This document shows, piece after piece, positions 7,683 to 14,875 of a stretch of 64,000 bases of DNA (positions are counted from its first letter, which is position 1; each line of letters opens with the position of its first letter). Position numbers and translations under genes: made by a program. The stretch is taken from the NCBI RefSeq assembly GCF_002896875.1, contig NZ_CP023278.1, positions 1,116,001-1,180,000 of the forward strand, given 5' to 3'. The notes under the pieces were generated by a model. That model had not been told where the DNA came from and searched no databases. It saw nothing but the letters and a program-made list of their open reading frames with translations. The stretch is from Nostoc sp. CENA543. GTDB lineage: Bacteria; Cyanobacteriota; Cyanobacteriia; Cyanobacteriales; Nostocaceae.

Positions 7683-9395
7683 TTAAAACTCCACCTGTAA
7701 ATCAGACATCAACCGCGAAATTGTCTCTGGATTACCTTGAGAATAATACCCCCCATTCGATTCAGCAATTTTTTTCAAAGCATTAGGATTAAACTCACCC
7801 TCTTTACCATAACCAATGGTAAAAAAGCCTATTCTTTGGTCAGTAGAAAACCCACTCTTTTGCAATTCAGTTGATAGTTGTTCTAAAGAAGTTTGCGAAC
7901 CAGAATCCTCACCATCCGTTAAGATTAAAACCGCATTAATGGCATTTTGACGACGATTTTTTTGTAACCAATCACGAGCATAAATTGCCGCATCATATAA
8001 TTTTGTTCCACCATCGGCTCTTAGTCCACTGATAAATTGCAGACCGCGATCGCGCCCTTCGGGTGTACCATCTACTAACACTGGGGGACGAATATCAGAA
8101 TCAAAGTCTATAAGGGCAATTTGCTCCTTAACTCCCAAGTTCTTCACATAATTTAATAAAGTATTCTGTACTGCTGGTAGCTTATTTCCTTCCATTGAAC
8201 CCGAAGAATCAACCACTACCACCACTAGCGAAGGTTTCTTAGAAGCTTCCTGCCAAGATTTCAACATCGCATCCACCACCTCTGGTTTTGGTGGTCGCAG
8301 GGAATCATACTTAGCTTGAGAGTCCACACCAAAATCTGGCGCAAACTTTCCACCCAAAGCCACACCAGGAGTTCCAGGACGTAAACCCAAGTCGGTGGCA
8401 ATTTTTTGAGTTTCAGGCGATCGCCAATAGGTGATAAACTTTTCTGCGGCTGCTTTCTCATCCGCACTCACCCAAGGCACATTCGGTATAATTGCCCGCA
8501 TATTAGAAGTAAACGTCACTTTGGGATACACGGCTGTATAACGCTGTTGTCCTGGCTGCAAGCTAGAGTTCGCCGCAATCACACTAGACTCATATACAGA
8601 CCCCACAGAAGCCCAAAACGGCCCATTTTTTACCATCGCTTGGGCAAGAGAGTTAGTAGAAACCCCATAACGGGTAATCTTGCTTTGAATTTGCTGAATT
8701 TGCGGCTGAAACTTCTGCACATCAGCAACTGTCAACTCTTCTGGACGTTTACCCGATACACTGGCATATTGAGCTACCAAGGTTTGTAAACCAGAATTAG
8801 AACGTGTCGGCGCGGTGTGGACATAGTTAACTGTTAAAGCTGGTGCGCCTGGGTCAATATCTTTGTGAGTTTTCGCCGTTATCAACGCCTGATAAGGATC
8901 AGCGACTTTCTTCAGCCCTTCAGCCACATCTGGCTGCGCCATAAACACCATTGGCGTGTTTGCTATTAACTGGGCATCAGTAATTTCTGGGATATAATTT
9001 TGCCCTGGATATATTTGGTTAATGCGGTAAATTAGCTGACTGTGATATATATCTCCATCCAGAGAAATAATCGTGGGTAAGTCCGCCGCATCTGCCGACA
9101 AAGTGCCATTTTTCAACTGAGTAGCAGAATTAACTACCTGGGTAACTACGTCGCCGCTACCCTGCGCCTCACAACTTACCCGAAATGCCGTCCCGTTATT
9201 TAACTTCGGTTGAGTCGCATTAAAATTTTTTGCGGCTTGGGTGCAAAAATCGCCCAAAGCACTACCCACCAAAAGCTTAACTTTCAAACCCGTAAAATTA
9301 TCATCAGAGTTGGCATTACCATTACAAGCTGTTAGTAACAGTACACCAAAGGCTGCTGTCAAACGCTTAATCGACCAAGACCCTTTGAAAATCAT
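7683..9395 (-). CDS. Lipoprotein fusing a solute-binding domain to a VWA domain
   Basis: A 570-residue envelope protein and first gene of a leftward five-gene cluster. The N-terminus has a lipoprotein signal with lipobox LTAC (Cys24). Residues about 36-345 form a periplasmic-binding-protein-like domain (KVKLLVGSALGDF; APTRSNSGLQTLVAQY; PNVPWVSADEKAAAEKFITYW). Residues about 387-565 form a von Willebrand factor A domain with an intact MIDAS: DSSGS at 396-400, GGTKLYDA and LTDGEDSG, implying metal-dependent protein binding. Known proteins with this architecture are annotated as substrate-binding and VWA-domain proteins with no firm function. The ATG is preceded by a 381-bp gap shared with the divergent peroxiredoxin gene. 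Confidence 0.88.
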   Translation of the reverse strand: MIFKGSWSIKRLTAAFGVLLLTACNGNANSDDNFTGLKVKLLVGSALGDFCTQAAKNFNATQPKLNNGTAFRVSCEAQGSGDVVTQVVNSATQLKNGTLSADAADLPTIISLDGDIYHSQLIYRINQIYPGQNYIPEITDAQLIANTPMVFMAQPDVAEGLKKVADPYQALITAKTHKDIDPGAPALTVNYVHTAPTRSNSGLQTLVAQYASVSGKRPEELTVADVQKFQPQIQQIQSKITRYGVSTNSLAQAMVKNGPFWASVGSVYESSVIAANSSLQPGQQRYTAVYPKVTFTSNMRAIIPNVPWVSADEKAAAEKFITYWRSPETQKIATDLGLRPGTPGVALGGKFAPDFGVDSQAKYDSLRPPKPEVVDAMLKSWQEASKKPSLVVVVVDSSGSMEGNKLPAVQNTLLNYVKNLGVKEQIALIDFDSDIRPPVLVDGTPEGRDRGLQFISGLRADGGTKLYDAAIYARDWLQKNRRQNAINAVLILTDGEDSGSQTSLEQLSTELQKSGFSTDQRIGFFTIGYGKEGEFNPNALKKIAESNGGYYSQGNPETISRLMSDLQVEF

Positions 9396-9776
9396 GTATT
9401 TATTAGGGAATGGGGAATAGAAAATAGGGAATGAGGAAGAAACTTCCTTGATTTTTACTTATGTATTGTAAAAGTCAATAGGTATCCCGCATCACTGACT
9501 TTAGATGATTAAGTACCTCTACAAACCACAAACCCTATGCAGACAATTCCCGAAAAGGTATCAAATTATTTAGTTCATGATGCAGAAAAAACAAATACAT
9601 CCCATTTGTGCAATAATCAGAATCCGTGAGTTATGGTTCCCTATCTGAAATAGCCTTTTAGCTGCGAAAAAGTTAAAATTTTGTTACAAAGCACTAAAAG
9701 CCGATGGGGAAACCGATGTTGTGTCATGACGACACGGTAAAATACATAAGCCTTACTTAACTACAGGGAATCTTAT
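9396..9776. other. Divergent promoter region between SBP-VWA gene and peroxiredoxin
   Basis: No gene seen in 381 bp. It must hold promoters for both flanking genes. A short imperfect GGGAATA/GGGGAAT repeat lies next to the leftward gene, and a dyad plus -10-like box lies next to the peroxiredoxin gene. Confidence 0.6.
9721..9743 (+). promoter_or_regulatory. Candidate operator and -10 box of the peroxiredoxin gene
   Basis: GTGTC at 9721-9725 and GACAC at 9731-9735 form a perfect 5-bp dyad with 5-bp spacer, followed 2 bp later by TAAAAT at 9738-9743, which fits a -10 element 33 bp upstream of the ATG. Proposed from sequence only. Confidence 0.35.
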
Positions 9777-10415
9777 ATGGCTCTCCGTCTTGGTGATACA
9801 GTACCCAACTTTACACAAGCGTCTACACATGGCGACATAGATTTTTACACATGGGCTGGTGATAGCTGGGTAGTGCTGTTCTCTCACCCTGCTGACTATA
9901 CACCAGTTTGTACAACTGAATTAGGTACAGTTGCGAAACTCAAACCAGAATTTGACAAGCGCAATGTGAAAGCGATCGCTCTCAGTGTTGATGATGTAGA
10001 ATCTCACAATGGCTGGGTTGGTGACATCGAAGAAACTCAAAGCACCACCCTTAATTACCCCATTTTGGCAGACGCAGATCGTAAAGTTTCCGACCTTTAC
10101 GACATGATTCACCCCAACGCTAACGCAGCTGTCACAGTGCGTTCCGTATTTGTAATTGATCCCAACAAAAAACTGCGTCTTTCCTTCACCTACCCCCCCA
10201 GCACCGGACGTAACTTTGATGAACTGTTGCGGGTAATTGATTCACTACAACTCACCGATAACTACAGCGTAGCCACCCCTGCTGACTGGAAAGATGGTGA
10301 TGATTGTGTGATTGTACCTTCTCTCAAAGACCCAGAAGTATTGAAAGAGAAATTCCCCAAAGGCTACCAAGAAATTAAACCCTACTTGCGGATGACTCCT
10401 CAGCCTAATAAGTAA
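9777..10415 (+). CDS. 1-Cys peroxiredoxin (Prx6 type)
   Basis: A 212-residue thiol peroxidase that reduces hydrogen peroxide and organic hydroperoxides in the cytosol. The catalytic motif is PADYTPVCTTE with peroxidatic Cys45. There is no second conserved Cys in the C-terminal part, and the long C-terminal arm (VATPADWKDGDDCVIVPSL...KPYLRMTPQP) is the hallmark of the Prx6/1-Cys group. Length and start (MALRLGDTVPNF) match the family. It is monocistronic: a dyad and -10-like box lie upstream, and a terminator follows at 10514-10541. Between stop and terminator lies copy B of the 39-bp dispersed repeat. Confidence 0.93.
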   Translation: MALRLGDTVPNFTQASTHGDIDFYTWAGDSWVVLFSHPADYTPVCTTELGTVAKLKPEFDKRNVKAIALSVDDVESHNGWVGDIEETQSTTLNYPILADADRKVSDLYDMIHPNANAAVTVRSVFVIDPNKKLRLSFTYPPSTGRNFDELLRVIDSLQLTDNYSVATPADWKDGDDCVIVPSLKDPEVLKEKFPKGYQEIKPYLRMTPQPNK

Positions 10416-10416
10416 T

Positions 10417-10454
10417 GAGTGCTGTTAGCGGAAGCGGGGCGTTAGCCCGTGCTG
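10417..10454 (-). repeat. 39-bp dispersed repeat, copy B (reverse orientation)
   Basis: Reads GAGTGCTGTTAGCGGAAGC at its start and GCCCGTGCTG at its end; it is the reverse complement of copy A with one T missing (38 bp). It starts 1 bp after the peroxiredoxin stop codon. Confidence 0.9.
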
Positions 10455-10513
10455 AGTGAGAATCAGTATTCAGTTTTGAGTAGATGAATTTTTACGTAGT
10501 TTCTTTTATTAAG

Positions 10514-10541
10514 ACGCAAAGCTTTATCTTTGCGTTTTTTT
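10514..10541 (+). terminator. Rho-independent terminator of the peroxiredoxin gene
   Basis: ACGCAAAG at 10514-10521 pairs with CTTTGCGT at 10528-10535 over a 6-nt loop and is followed by a run of seven T (10535-10541). Confidence 0.85.
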
Positions 10542-10582
10542 GTATTTACGTAAGAATGAAAAATAAAGTCAGATGTTGAACT

Positions 10583-11170
10583 ATGATGCTGTCATCTTCC
10601 TTCGTGATCCAAATGCCGCCATCAATGCAAATGACAGATGAACAATTCTTTGATTTCTGTCAAGTAAATCGTGACTTACGCATTGAAATGAATCAGTTCG
10701 GAGAAATTTCAATTATGCCGCCTACGGGTTCAGAAACAGGAAATCGTAACTTTAATGTAGCTTTACAGGTAGGAGTTTGGTCAGAAAAAGATGGTACAGG
10801 TATTTGTTTTGACTCCAGTACAGGCTTTACATTATCCACGGGTGCAAAACGCTCTCCTGATGCTTCCTGGATGAAATTAGAACGTTGGAATGCTTTATCA
10901 TCAGAACAACAACAGGTATTTGCACCCATTTGTCCTGATTTTGTCATTGAACTGCGATCGCCTAGCGATAATCTCCAGCCTCTAAAAGATAAAATGGCAG
11001 AATATATGCAAGAGCCAGGGGTACAGTTAGGTTTTTTAATCGACCGCAAACACCGCCAAGTTTATATTTATCGTCCCGGCCAACCTGAAGAATGTTTAGA
11101 AAATCCTGATACAGTTAGCGCAGATCCTATTTTACCAGGATTTTCCTTGAATATGTCTAAAATTTGGTAG
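10583..11170 (+). CDS. Uma2 family protein (DUF820, PD-(D/E)XK fold)
   Basis: One of three Uma2/DUF820 genes in the window. Family members have a restriction-endonuclease-like fold and are hugely expanded in cyanobacteria, but have no proven role. The 195-residue product shows the usual signatures: a beginning with MTDEQFFDFCQVN, MPPTGSETGNRN in the middle, SPDASWM, and the core DFVIELRSPSDNLQPLKDKMAEYM carrying the E-x-R/K and K..EY residues expected of the active site. Two adjacent ATG codons start the frame. A terminator upstream and a dispersed palindrome downstream suggest it stands alone. Confidence 0.85.
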   Translation: MMLSSSFVIQMPPSMQMTDEQFFDFCQVNRDLRIEMNQFGEISIMPPTGSETGNRNFNVALQVGVWSEKDGTGICFDSSTGFTLSTGAKRSPDASWMKLERWNALSSEQQQVFAPICPDFVIELRSPSDNLQPLKDKMAEYMQEPGVQLGFLIDRKHRQVYIYRPGQPEECLENPDTVSADPILPGFSLNMSKIW

Positions 11171-11232
11171 TTATAAGTTGAAAAACCTAAAAAAAATATG
11201 TTAAATAATCTAAAAATATTAGAATTAAGTTC

Positions 11233-11310
11233 GTAGTAAGGACTTTAGTCCTTTCCCGTTCGCGGAGCGTCTCGTAGAGAGAACTAAAGTTCTCACTACA
11301 AACCTTTAAT
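11233..11310. repeat. Dispersed imperfect palindrome (copy 2)
   Basis: GTAGTAAGGACTTTAG at the left (from 11233) matches in 14 of 16 positions the reverse complement of CTAAAGTTCTCACTAC at the right (to 11299). The centre contains GCGTCTCGTAGAGAG, the reverse complement of a core also found at 25321 and 27061. The tail AACCTTTAAT is shared with copy 1. It lies directly behind the 3' end of the NB-ARC gene. Confidence 0.7.
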
Positions 11311-11333
11311 GGTTTACCCCGTTCTACTGATTA

Positions 11334-12836
11334 TCATCCTAATCGATTAATAATTGTTGTGATATTGCTTGCAATATAACCAATTGCTAAAGGGGATTTA
11401 TTATTTAAAAGTAATAGAATTTGTTGGAGATTTTGTACGAGATTTCCACCATAAATCTGCCAGAGTTTTTCTTGTAGTTGATGTAAAATGCGATCGCCGA
11501 CAATATCATCGCTACCCGGACGCAATAACCAATGGGTTCGCAAAATTTTAAAATCAGCGATATCATGACTCTGCATCACCTGAATTATCTCTTGAGTCCC
11601 ACTTTCTACTAATTCATCAGTAACAATTTTCATCACCAGTGGTTGTAAGGTAAAAGCTGGTGCATCACTACAGATCCATTTTTCTAAAAGCGATCGCCGC
11701 TCCAAGCTGACAATAGCATCTAAAATTGTAGCTGGGTCGAGAGAAATCAGTAAATGAGTTTGCAAGCGGCTAAAAGAGATTGGTTGTTGCCAAATTGCTA
11801 ACCAATAGAGAATATTTTGCTCTAAATCGCTCAGTTGCTCAAACTGTTGCTTAAAGATAACACGCAAGCGATGACCTCCGGTCGGTCGGAGACCATCGCC
11901 AATTACTATCGTATTTTGACTCAGAAAAGCCGCAATATTCCCACCAAACACCGACTGAATCAACGGCGTAACTAGTTTGAGTGCCAAAGGATTGCCGCGA
12001 TAAAGTTGAATCAGGGGTAATAATCCGATTTCTTTACCTGTGAATCCTCTGGCTTGCAATAGTTTCACCGCATCGTCTTTTGGTAATGCTGTTAACGTGA
12101 GACTGCGAACCGTTTTAGTATTTGAGTCAATAATATTTGGTTGTTCTCGACTGGTGAGAATAATGCAACTTTGATGATGAGCGTGGCTTAATTGCTGGAT
12201 AAATTGATGATAGTGTTTCTCTGACTTATCCAACCCATCCAAAATCAACAAACACCGACGCTGTTGCAGATGGTGAATGAGTTTTGCGGTATCTGAAGGA
12301 ATATCATCAACCGGAGTTTGCTTAAAGGTGTGGAGGAGTCCATCTAACAGGGAAACTAGGGATGGTGTAAAGTGAAGAGTTTTCCAGATTAACCCATCAA
12401 ATTTTAACTGAATGCGGTCAGCTAAAGCCAGAGCCAGAGACGTTTTGCCAATGCCAGCAATCCCTGTAATGATGATTAGTTTACAGCGATGAGCTAAAAT
12501 CCATTCTTCTAACTGAGTTAATTCTTGATTACGTCCATAAAAACTTTCAACATCAGGTGCTTCATCCCAGTCGAGGTATTGTGTAGAGGTTTCCTCGAAG
12601 TCTGCGTTAGGGATTTCTGCGATACTTTGCCAATCGTTAATGCCAACAGCCTGACAGATAGCGATGAAAATTTCTTGCTGAATGCGATCGCCTTGCCAAA
12701 ATCGCCGTAAAGTAGCTCTAGAAGTGTGAGCATCTTGCCACCAACGCGCCGTGCTAGTTTTCGTCCAGCCAAGACGTTTCCGCGCCTTGTCTACAATTCC
12801 CAGTCCAGTTGTTGATGCTTTGAGCGAGTTTGACAT
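11334..12836 (-). CDS. NB-ARC STAND ATPase lacking the usual C-terminal repeats
   Basis: STAND ATPases act as signal-dependent molecular switches, often in stress or antiviral responses. The 500-residue product has an N-terminal helical DNA-binding-like domain common in cyanobacterial STAND proteins (LKASTTGLGIVDKARKRLGW, about 5-75), then an NB-ARC core: Walker A GIAGIGKT (125-132), Walker B CLLILDGLD (195-203), ILTSREQ and the GxP-type GNPLAL. A winged-helix region follows (about 335-430). The chain stops at AIGYIASNITTIINRLG. In related cyanobacterial proteins I recall, this point leads into pentapeptide or WD40 sensor repeats, which are absent here. Two stop codons in tandem end the frame, and a dispersed palindrome lies just beyond, so truncation is possible. 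Confidence 0.85.
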   Translation of the reverse strand: MSNSLKASTTGLGIVDKARKRLGWTKTSTARWWQDAHTSRATLRRFWQGDRIQQEIFIAICQAVGINDWQSIAEIPNADFEETSTQYLDWDEAPDVESFYGRNQELTQLEEWILAHRCKLIIITGIAGIGKTSLALALADRIQLKFDGLIWKTLHFTPSLVSLLDGLLHTFKQTPVDDIPSDTAKLIHHLQQRRCLLILDGLDKSEKHYHQFIQQLSHAHHQSCIILTSREQPNIIDSNTKTVRSLTLTALPKDDAVKLLQARGFTGKEIGLLPLIQLYRGNPLALKLVTPLIQSVFGGNIAAFLSQNTIVIGDGLRPTGGHRLRVIFKQQFEQLSDLEQNILYWLAIWQQPISFSRLQTHLLISLDPATILDAIVSLERRSLLEKWICSDAPAFTLQPLVMKIVTDELVESGTQEIIQVMQSHDIADFKILRTHWLLRPGSDDIVGDRILHQLQEKLWQIYGGNLVQNLQQILLLLNNKSPLAIGYIASNITTIINRLG

Positions 12837-12932
12837 ATATCTGTTAACTGAGCAGATCGTCTCTATTTTGGCTTAACAGAACTTTCTACTCATACAAATC
12901 AATAGAATAGTTATGTAGAGATAAATCCAGCC

Positions 12933-13178
12933 ATGAGCATCGTTATTCCTGATGAAATTTTAGCTGCAACCCGTATGACTGATGCTGAACTGAAACAAGA
13001 AATTGCAGTTATGCTGTTTCAGAAAGATAAACTCACCCTTGCTCAAGCCAGTCGTTTGGCAGGGATGAACCGGATTGCATTTCAGCATTTGCTTGCCAGT
13101 CGTCAAATTCCGGTTCACTACGGCTTGGACGATTTTGAACAAGACATCAAAAACTTGCAGGATATGGGCAGGTTATGA
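12933..13178 (+). CDS. UPF0175 family antitoxin-like protein
   Basis: An 81-residue protein with the UPF0175 pattern: MSIVIPDEIL start, ELKQEIAVMLFQKDKLTLAQASRLAGMNRIAFQHLLASRQIPVHY, and a C-terminal DDFEQDI. The central segment resembles a helix-turn-helix. UPF0175 proteins are usually encoded just upstream of DUF3368 PIN-like toxins and are regarded as their antitoxins. Here the downstream ATG overlaps the stop codon (ATGA), the arrangement expected of a toxin-antitoxin pair, but the toxin frame is only 21 codons long, so this antitoxin appears orphaned. Confidence 0.8.
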   Translation: MSIVIPDEILAATRMTDAELKQEIAVMLFQKDKLTLAQASRLAGMNRIAFQHLLASRQIPVHYGLDDFEQDIKNLQDMGRL

Positions 13179-13240
13179 TTATTGTCAGCGATACCTCACC
13201 GATCAACAATCTTGCAGCCATGAATAATTTCCTAAGTTAA
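13175..13240 (+). pseudogene. Remnant of a DUF3368 (PIN-like) toxin gene
   Basis: The frame reads MIIVSDTSPINNLAAMNNF and stops after 21 codons. This is the N-terminal strand and first acidic residue typical of DUF3368/PIN-domain toxins (MIxVSDTSPIxNLAAI). The start overlaps the stop of the UPF0175 gene by ATGA. After about 13225 the similarity ends, and the sequence runs into the 3' end of the convergent HNH gene, whose stop at 13237-13239 overlaps the remnant. A deletion or insertion joined the two. Confidence 0.7.
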
Positions 13241-13686
13241 TCTTTTAATGAATGGAGCAGTAACTTGGGACGTGCCGCTTTCACCACAGGATACCAATCA
13301 TGATAATTGACAAATATATAATGTTCATATTCATACCAATTCATTTCACTCTTTTCTTGATTACAATCTCGGCAAATTACCCAGAGGTTGTGAAAATTCA
13401 TTGATAACCAAGGATATTGCGATCGCGGTAACTTATGATCAATGGTTTTACCACCCTTTACTGAGTAATGCTGCTCACAAATGGGACAGTAACTATCTGA
13501 ATTCTCCGTCACCCAATCTCTACTTTCTTGGGTAGTTCCACACTCATAATCACCATTGACATAACGCCAGTAATCAAATTCTCTGTATTTTTCAAAGTCT
13601 TGATGTGTAAGTTTGTGATAACGCTTATTACCAATCTGATTGGCTAAAGAAAATAATTCTCTAAGACCTTTATTTTCTAGATTCAT
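13237..13686 (-). CDS. HNH endonuclease domain protein
   Basis: A 149-residue protein with a complete zinc-finger HNH nuclease domain in its second half: Cys67 and Cys70 (YCPICEQ), the catalytic DH pair Asp83-His84 (TIDHKLPRSQYP), Asn100 (HNLWVICRDCNQ) and the second zinc pair Cys105, Cys108 with Asn109. The first half (about 1-60) is helical and carries ELFSLANQIGNK at 10-21, a motif also found in the next protein upstream. It is the last gene of a three-gene leftward operon, starting 10 bp after the 143-residue gene. A DNA-cleaving role, perhaps in defence, is inferred; no methyltransferase is nearby. Confidence 0.85.
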   Translation of the reverse strand: MNLENKGLRELFSLANQIGNKRYHKLTHQDFEKYREFDYWRYVNGDYECGTTQESRDWVTENSDSYCPICEQHYSVKGGKTIDHKLPRSQYPWLSMNFHNLWVICRDCNQEKSEMNWYEYEHYIFVNYHDWYPVVKAARPKLLLHSLKD

Positions 13687-13696
13687 AAGATTTTAA

Positions 13697-14128
13697 TTAA
13701 TACCCTGTAGTTCTATAGTATTTTCGATGATTTCTATTATTCTTTGAACCTTGGTAATTATTACTAAAATCAATAAACTCTATTTCTGTGTCAGGAAACT
13801 GATTATCTATAGCTTCTGCAATTGCATTTACTTCTACAGCTAACTGTTGATTAAAATTATTAATTTCTTGAAAAGTTTGATATTTATTACCTATCCGATC
13901 AGCTTCTAAGAATAATTCTTCCAGTGTTAAATCATTCAAATGATATTCTTGTAAGAGTTCTGTAATTTTTTCGTAAAGAGCAATTACATGATTCCATCCA
14001 ATATTTTTATAGTTGTTTTCCTTTAACCAGATTTGGTCTGTCTTATGCAGTTTTAGTCTATTGTTAGAATTATTGACTTGAATCAATCGATAACTCATAC
14101 CCTGGTATTTTCTTTTATTTTTAGCCAT
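13697..14128 (-). CDS. Unknown protein of the HNH operon sharing the ELF..A..IGNK motif
   Basis: I do not recognise this 143-residue protein. The N-terminus is basic (MAKNKRKYQG) and the middle is helical with ELFLEADRIGNK at 71-82. That motif matches ELFSLANQIGNK of the HNH protein at 8 of 12 positions. The C-terminus has an acidic strand (DTEIEFIDF) and a basic, Asn-rich and Tyr-rich tail (about 120-143). It starts 12 bp after the upstream coiled-coil gene ends, so the three genes are almost certainly co-transcribed. It might be a specificity, inhibitor or adaptor subunit for the nuclease. Confidence 0.6.
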   Translation of the reverse strand: MAKNKRKYQGMSYRLIQVNNSNNRLKLHKTDQIWLKENNYKNIGWNHVIALYEKITELLQEYHLNDLTLEELFLEADRIGNKYQTFQEINNFNQQLAVEVNAIAEAIDNQFPDTEIEFIDFSNNYQGSKNNRNHRKYYRTTGY

Positions 14129-14140
14129 AAGACAAATTGC

Positions 14141-14674
14141 CTAGCCAAGTGTAGATTTAAACATATGAATTAAAGCTTTCCGAATTTCACTGTCTTCATA
14201 CTGGAGAAGTTGTTTGATATTCATAGTCAGCTTGAGTTTGATTCCATCTATGATATTTTTCAAATCTTTATTATCTTTTTGTAATTGTTGATTAGCTTTA
14301 ACTAACTCATTATTTTGAGTGTTGGCATTTTGAAGTTGAGTCTCTAACACTTTATTTGTGTTAGATAGATGTTGAATTTGGGTTGCATATTTTTCTTGTT
14401 CTTTTTGGTAAGACTGATTTAATCCGTTGATTTTAGCTGTATATTCCTGATGAGTTCTTTCAATCTCTTTATTTTTCTTTGTGACCATACCTTTCTGAGA
14501 AGCTTGGAGTCGTTGGCGATTAATGAGTTCTGTACCCGCAAAACGTGAAGTAGCTCGCCGAATCGTAATTTCATCAGGATTGCTTTTAAAGTCAATTACT
14601 TCCAACGCTCGCATAGCATCTGCTTTTGTCCATCCCTCGTTTTCCAATAGATTAATCGCTTGTGACTTATTCAC
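14141..14674 (-). CDS. Helix-turn-helix-like/coiled-coil protein, first gene of the HNH operon
   Basis: The 177-residue protein starts at GTG (no ATG in frame nearby). Residues 1-50 look like a small helical recognition domain (MNKSQAINLLENEGWTKADA). Residues about 65-150 form a long coiled coil rich in Gln, Asn, Lys and Glu (IERTHQEYTAKINGLNQSY and following). The C-terminal 25 residues are a short helical cap. Such proteins often act as oligomerisation or DNA-bridging partners. It heads a tight three-gene operon with 12-bp and 10-bp gaps. It faces the divergent VIT-VWA gene across 201 bp. Confidence 0.6.
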   Translation of the reverse strand: MNKSQAINLLENEGWTKADAMRALEVIDFKSNPDEITIRRATSRFAGTELINRQRLQASQKGMVTKKNKEIERTHQEYTAKINGLNQSYQKEQEKYATQIQHLSNTNKVLETQLQNANTQNNELVKANQQLQKDNKDLKNIIDGIKLKLTMNIKQLLQYEDSEIRKALIHMFKSTLG

Positions 14675-14875
14675 GGTTTTTGAGGATTTTTAGTAAAATA
14701 AATTACATTCTTTTAGATATATTTTACCCATGTAGTTGAGTTCAAATAACAATTTCAGTCTATTATCAAAAAATATCATTTGACACTGAGCATCGACTGA
14801 ACACAAAACTGAGCATATCTGCCGAGTCAACCCGCTTACGCTAGAGACATAACATAAAAGCGTGAGGTAACTTAT

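Noticed and set aside
8406-8789. 127-codon frame antisense to the SBP-VWA gene
   Set aside because: Lies entirely within a well-supported gene and has no domain-like features.
10693-11049. 118-codon frame antisense to Uma2
   Set aside because: Shadow of the Uma2 coding sequence.
14693-14706. GTA-N8-TAC (NtcA-type) site upstream of the HNH operon
   Set aside because: It lies 19 bp before the start codon and no -10 box is at the right distance on either strand; AT-rich chance match.
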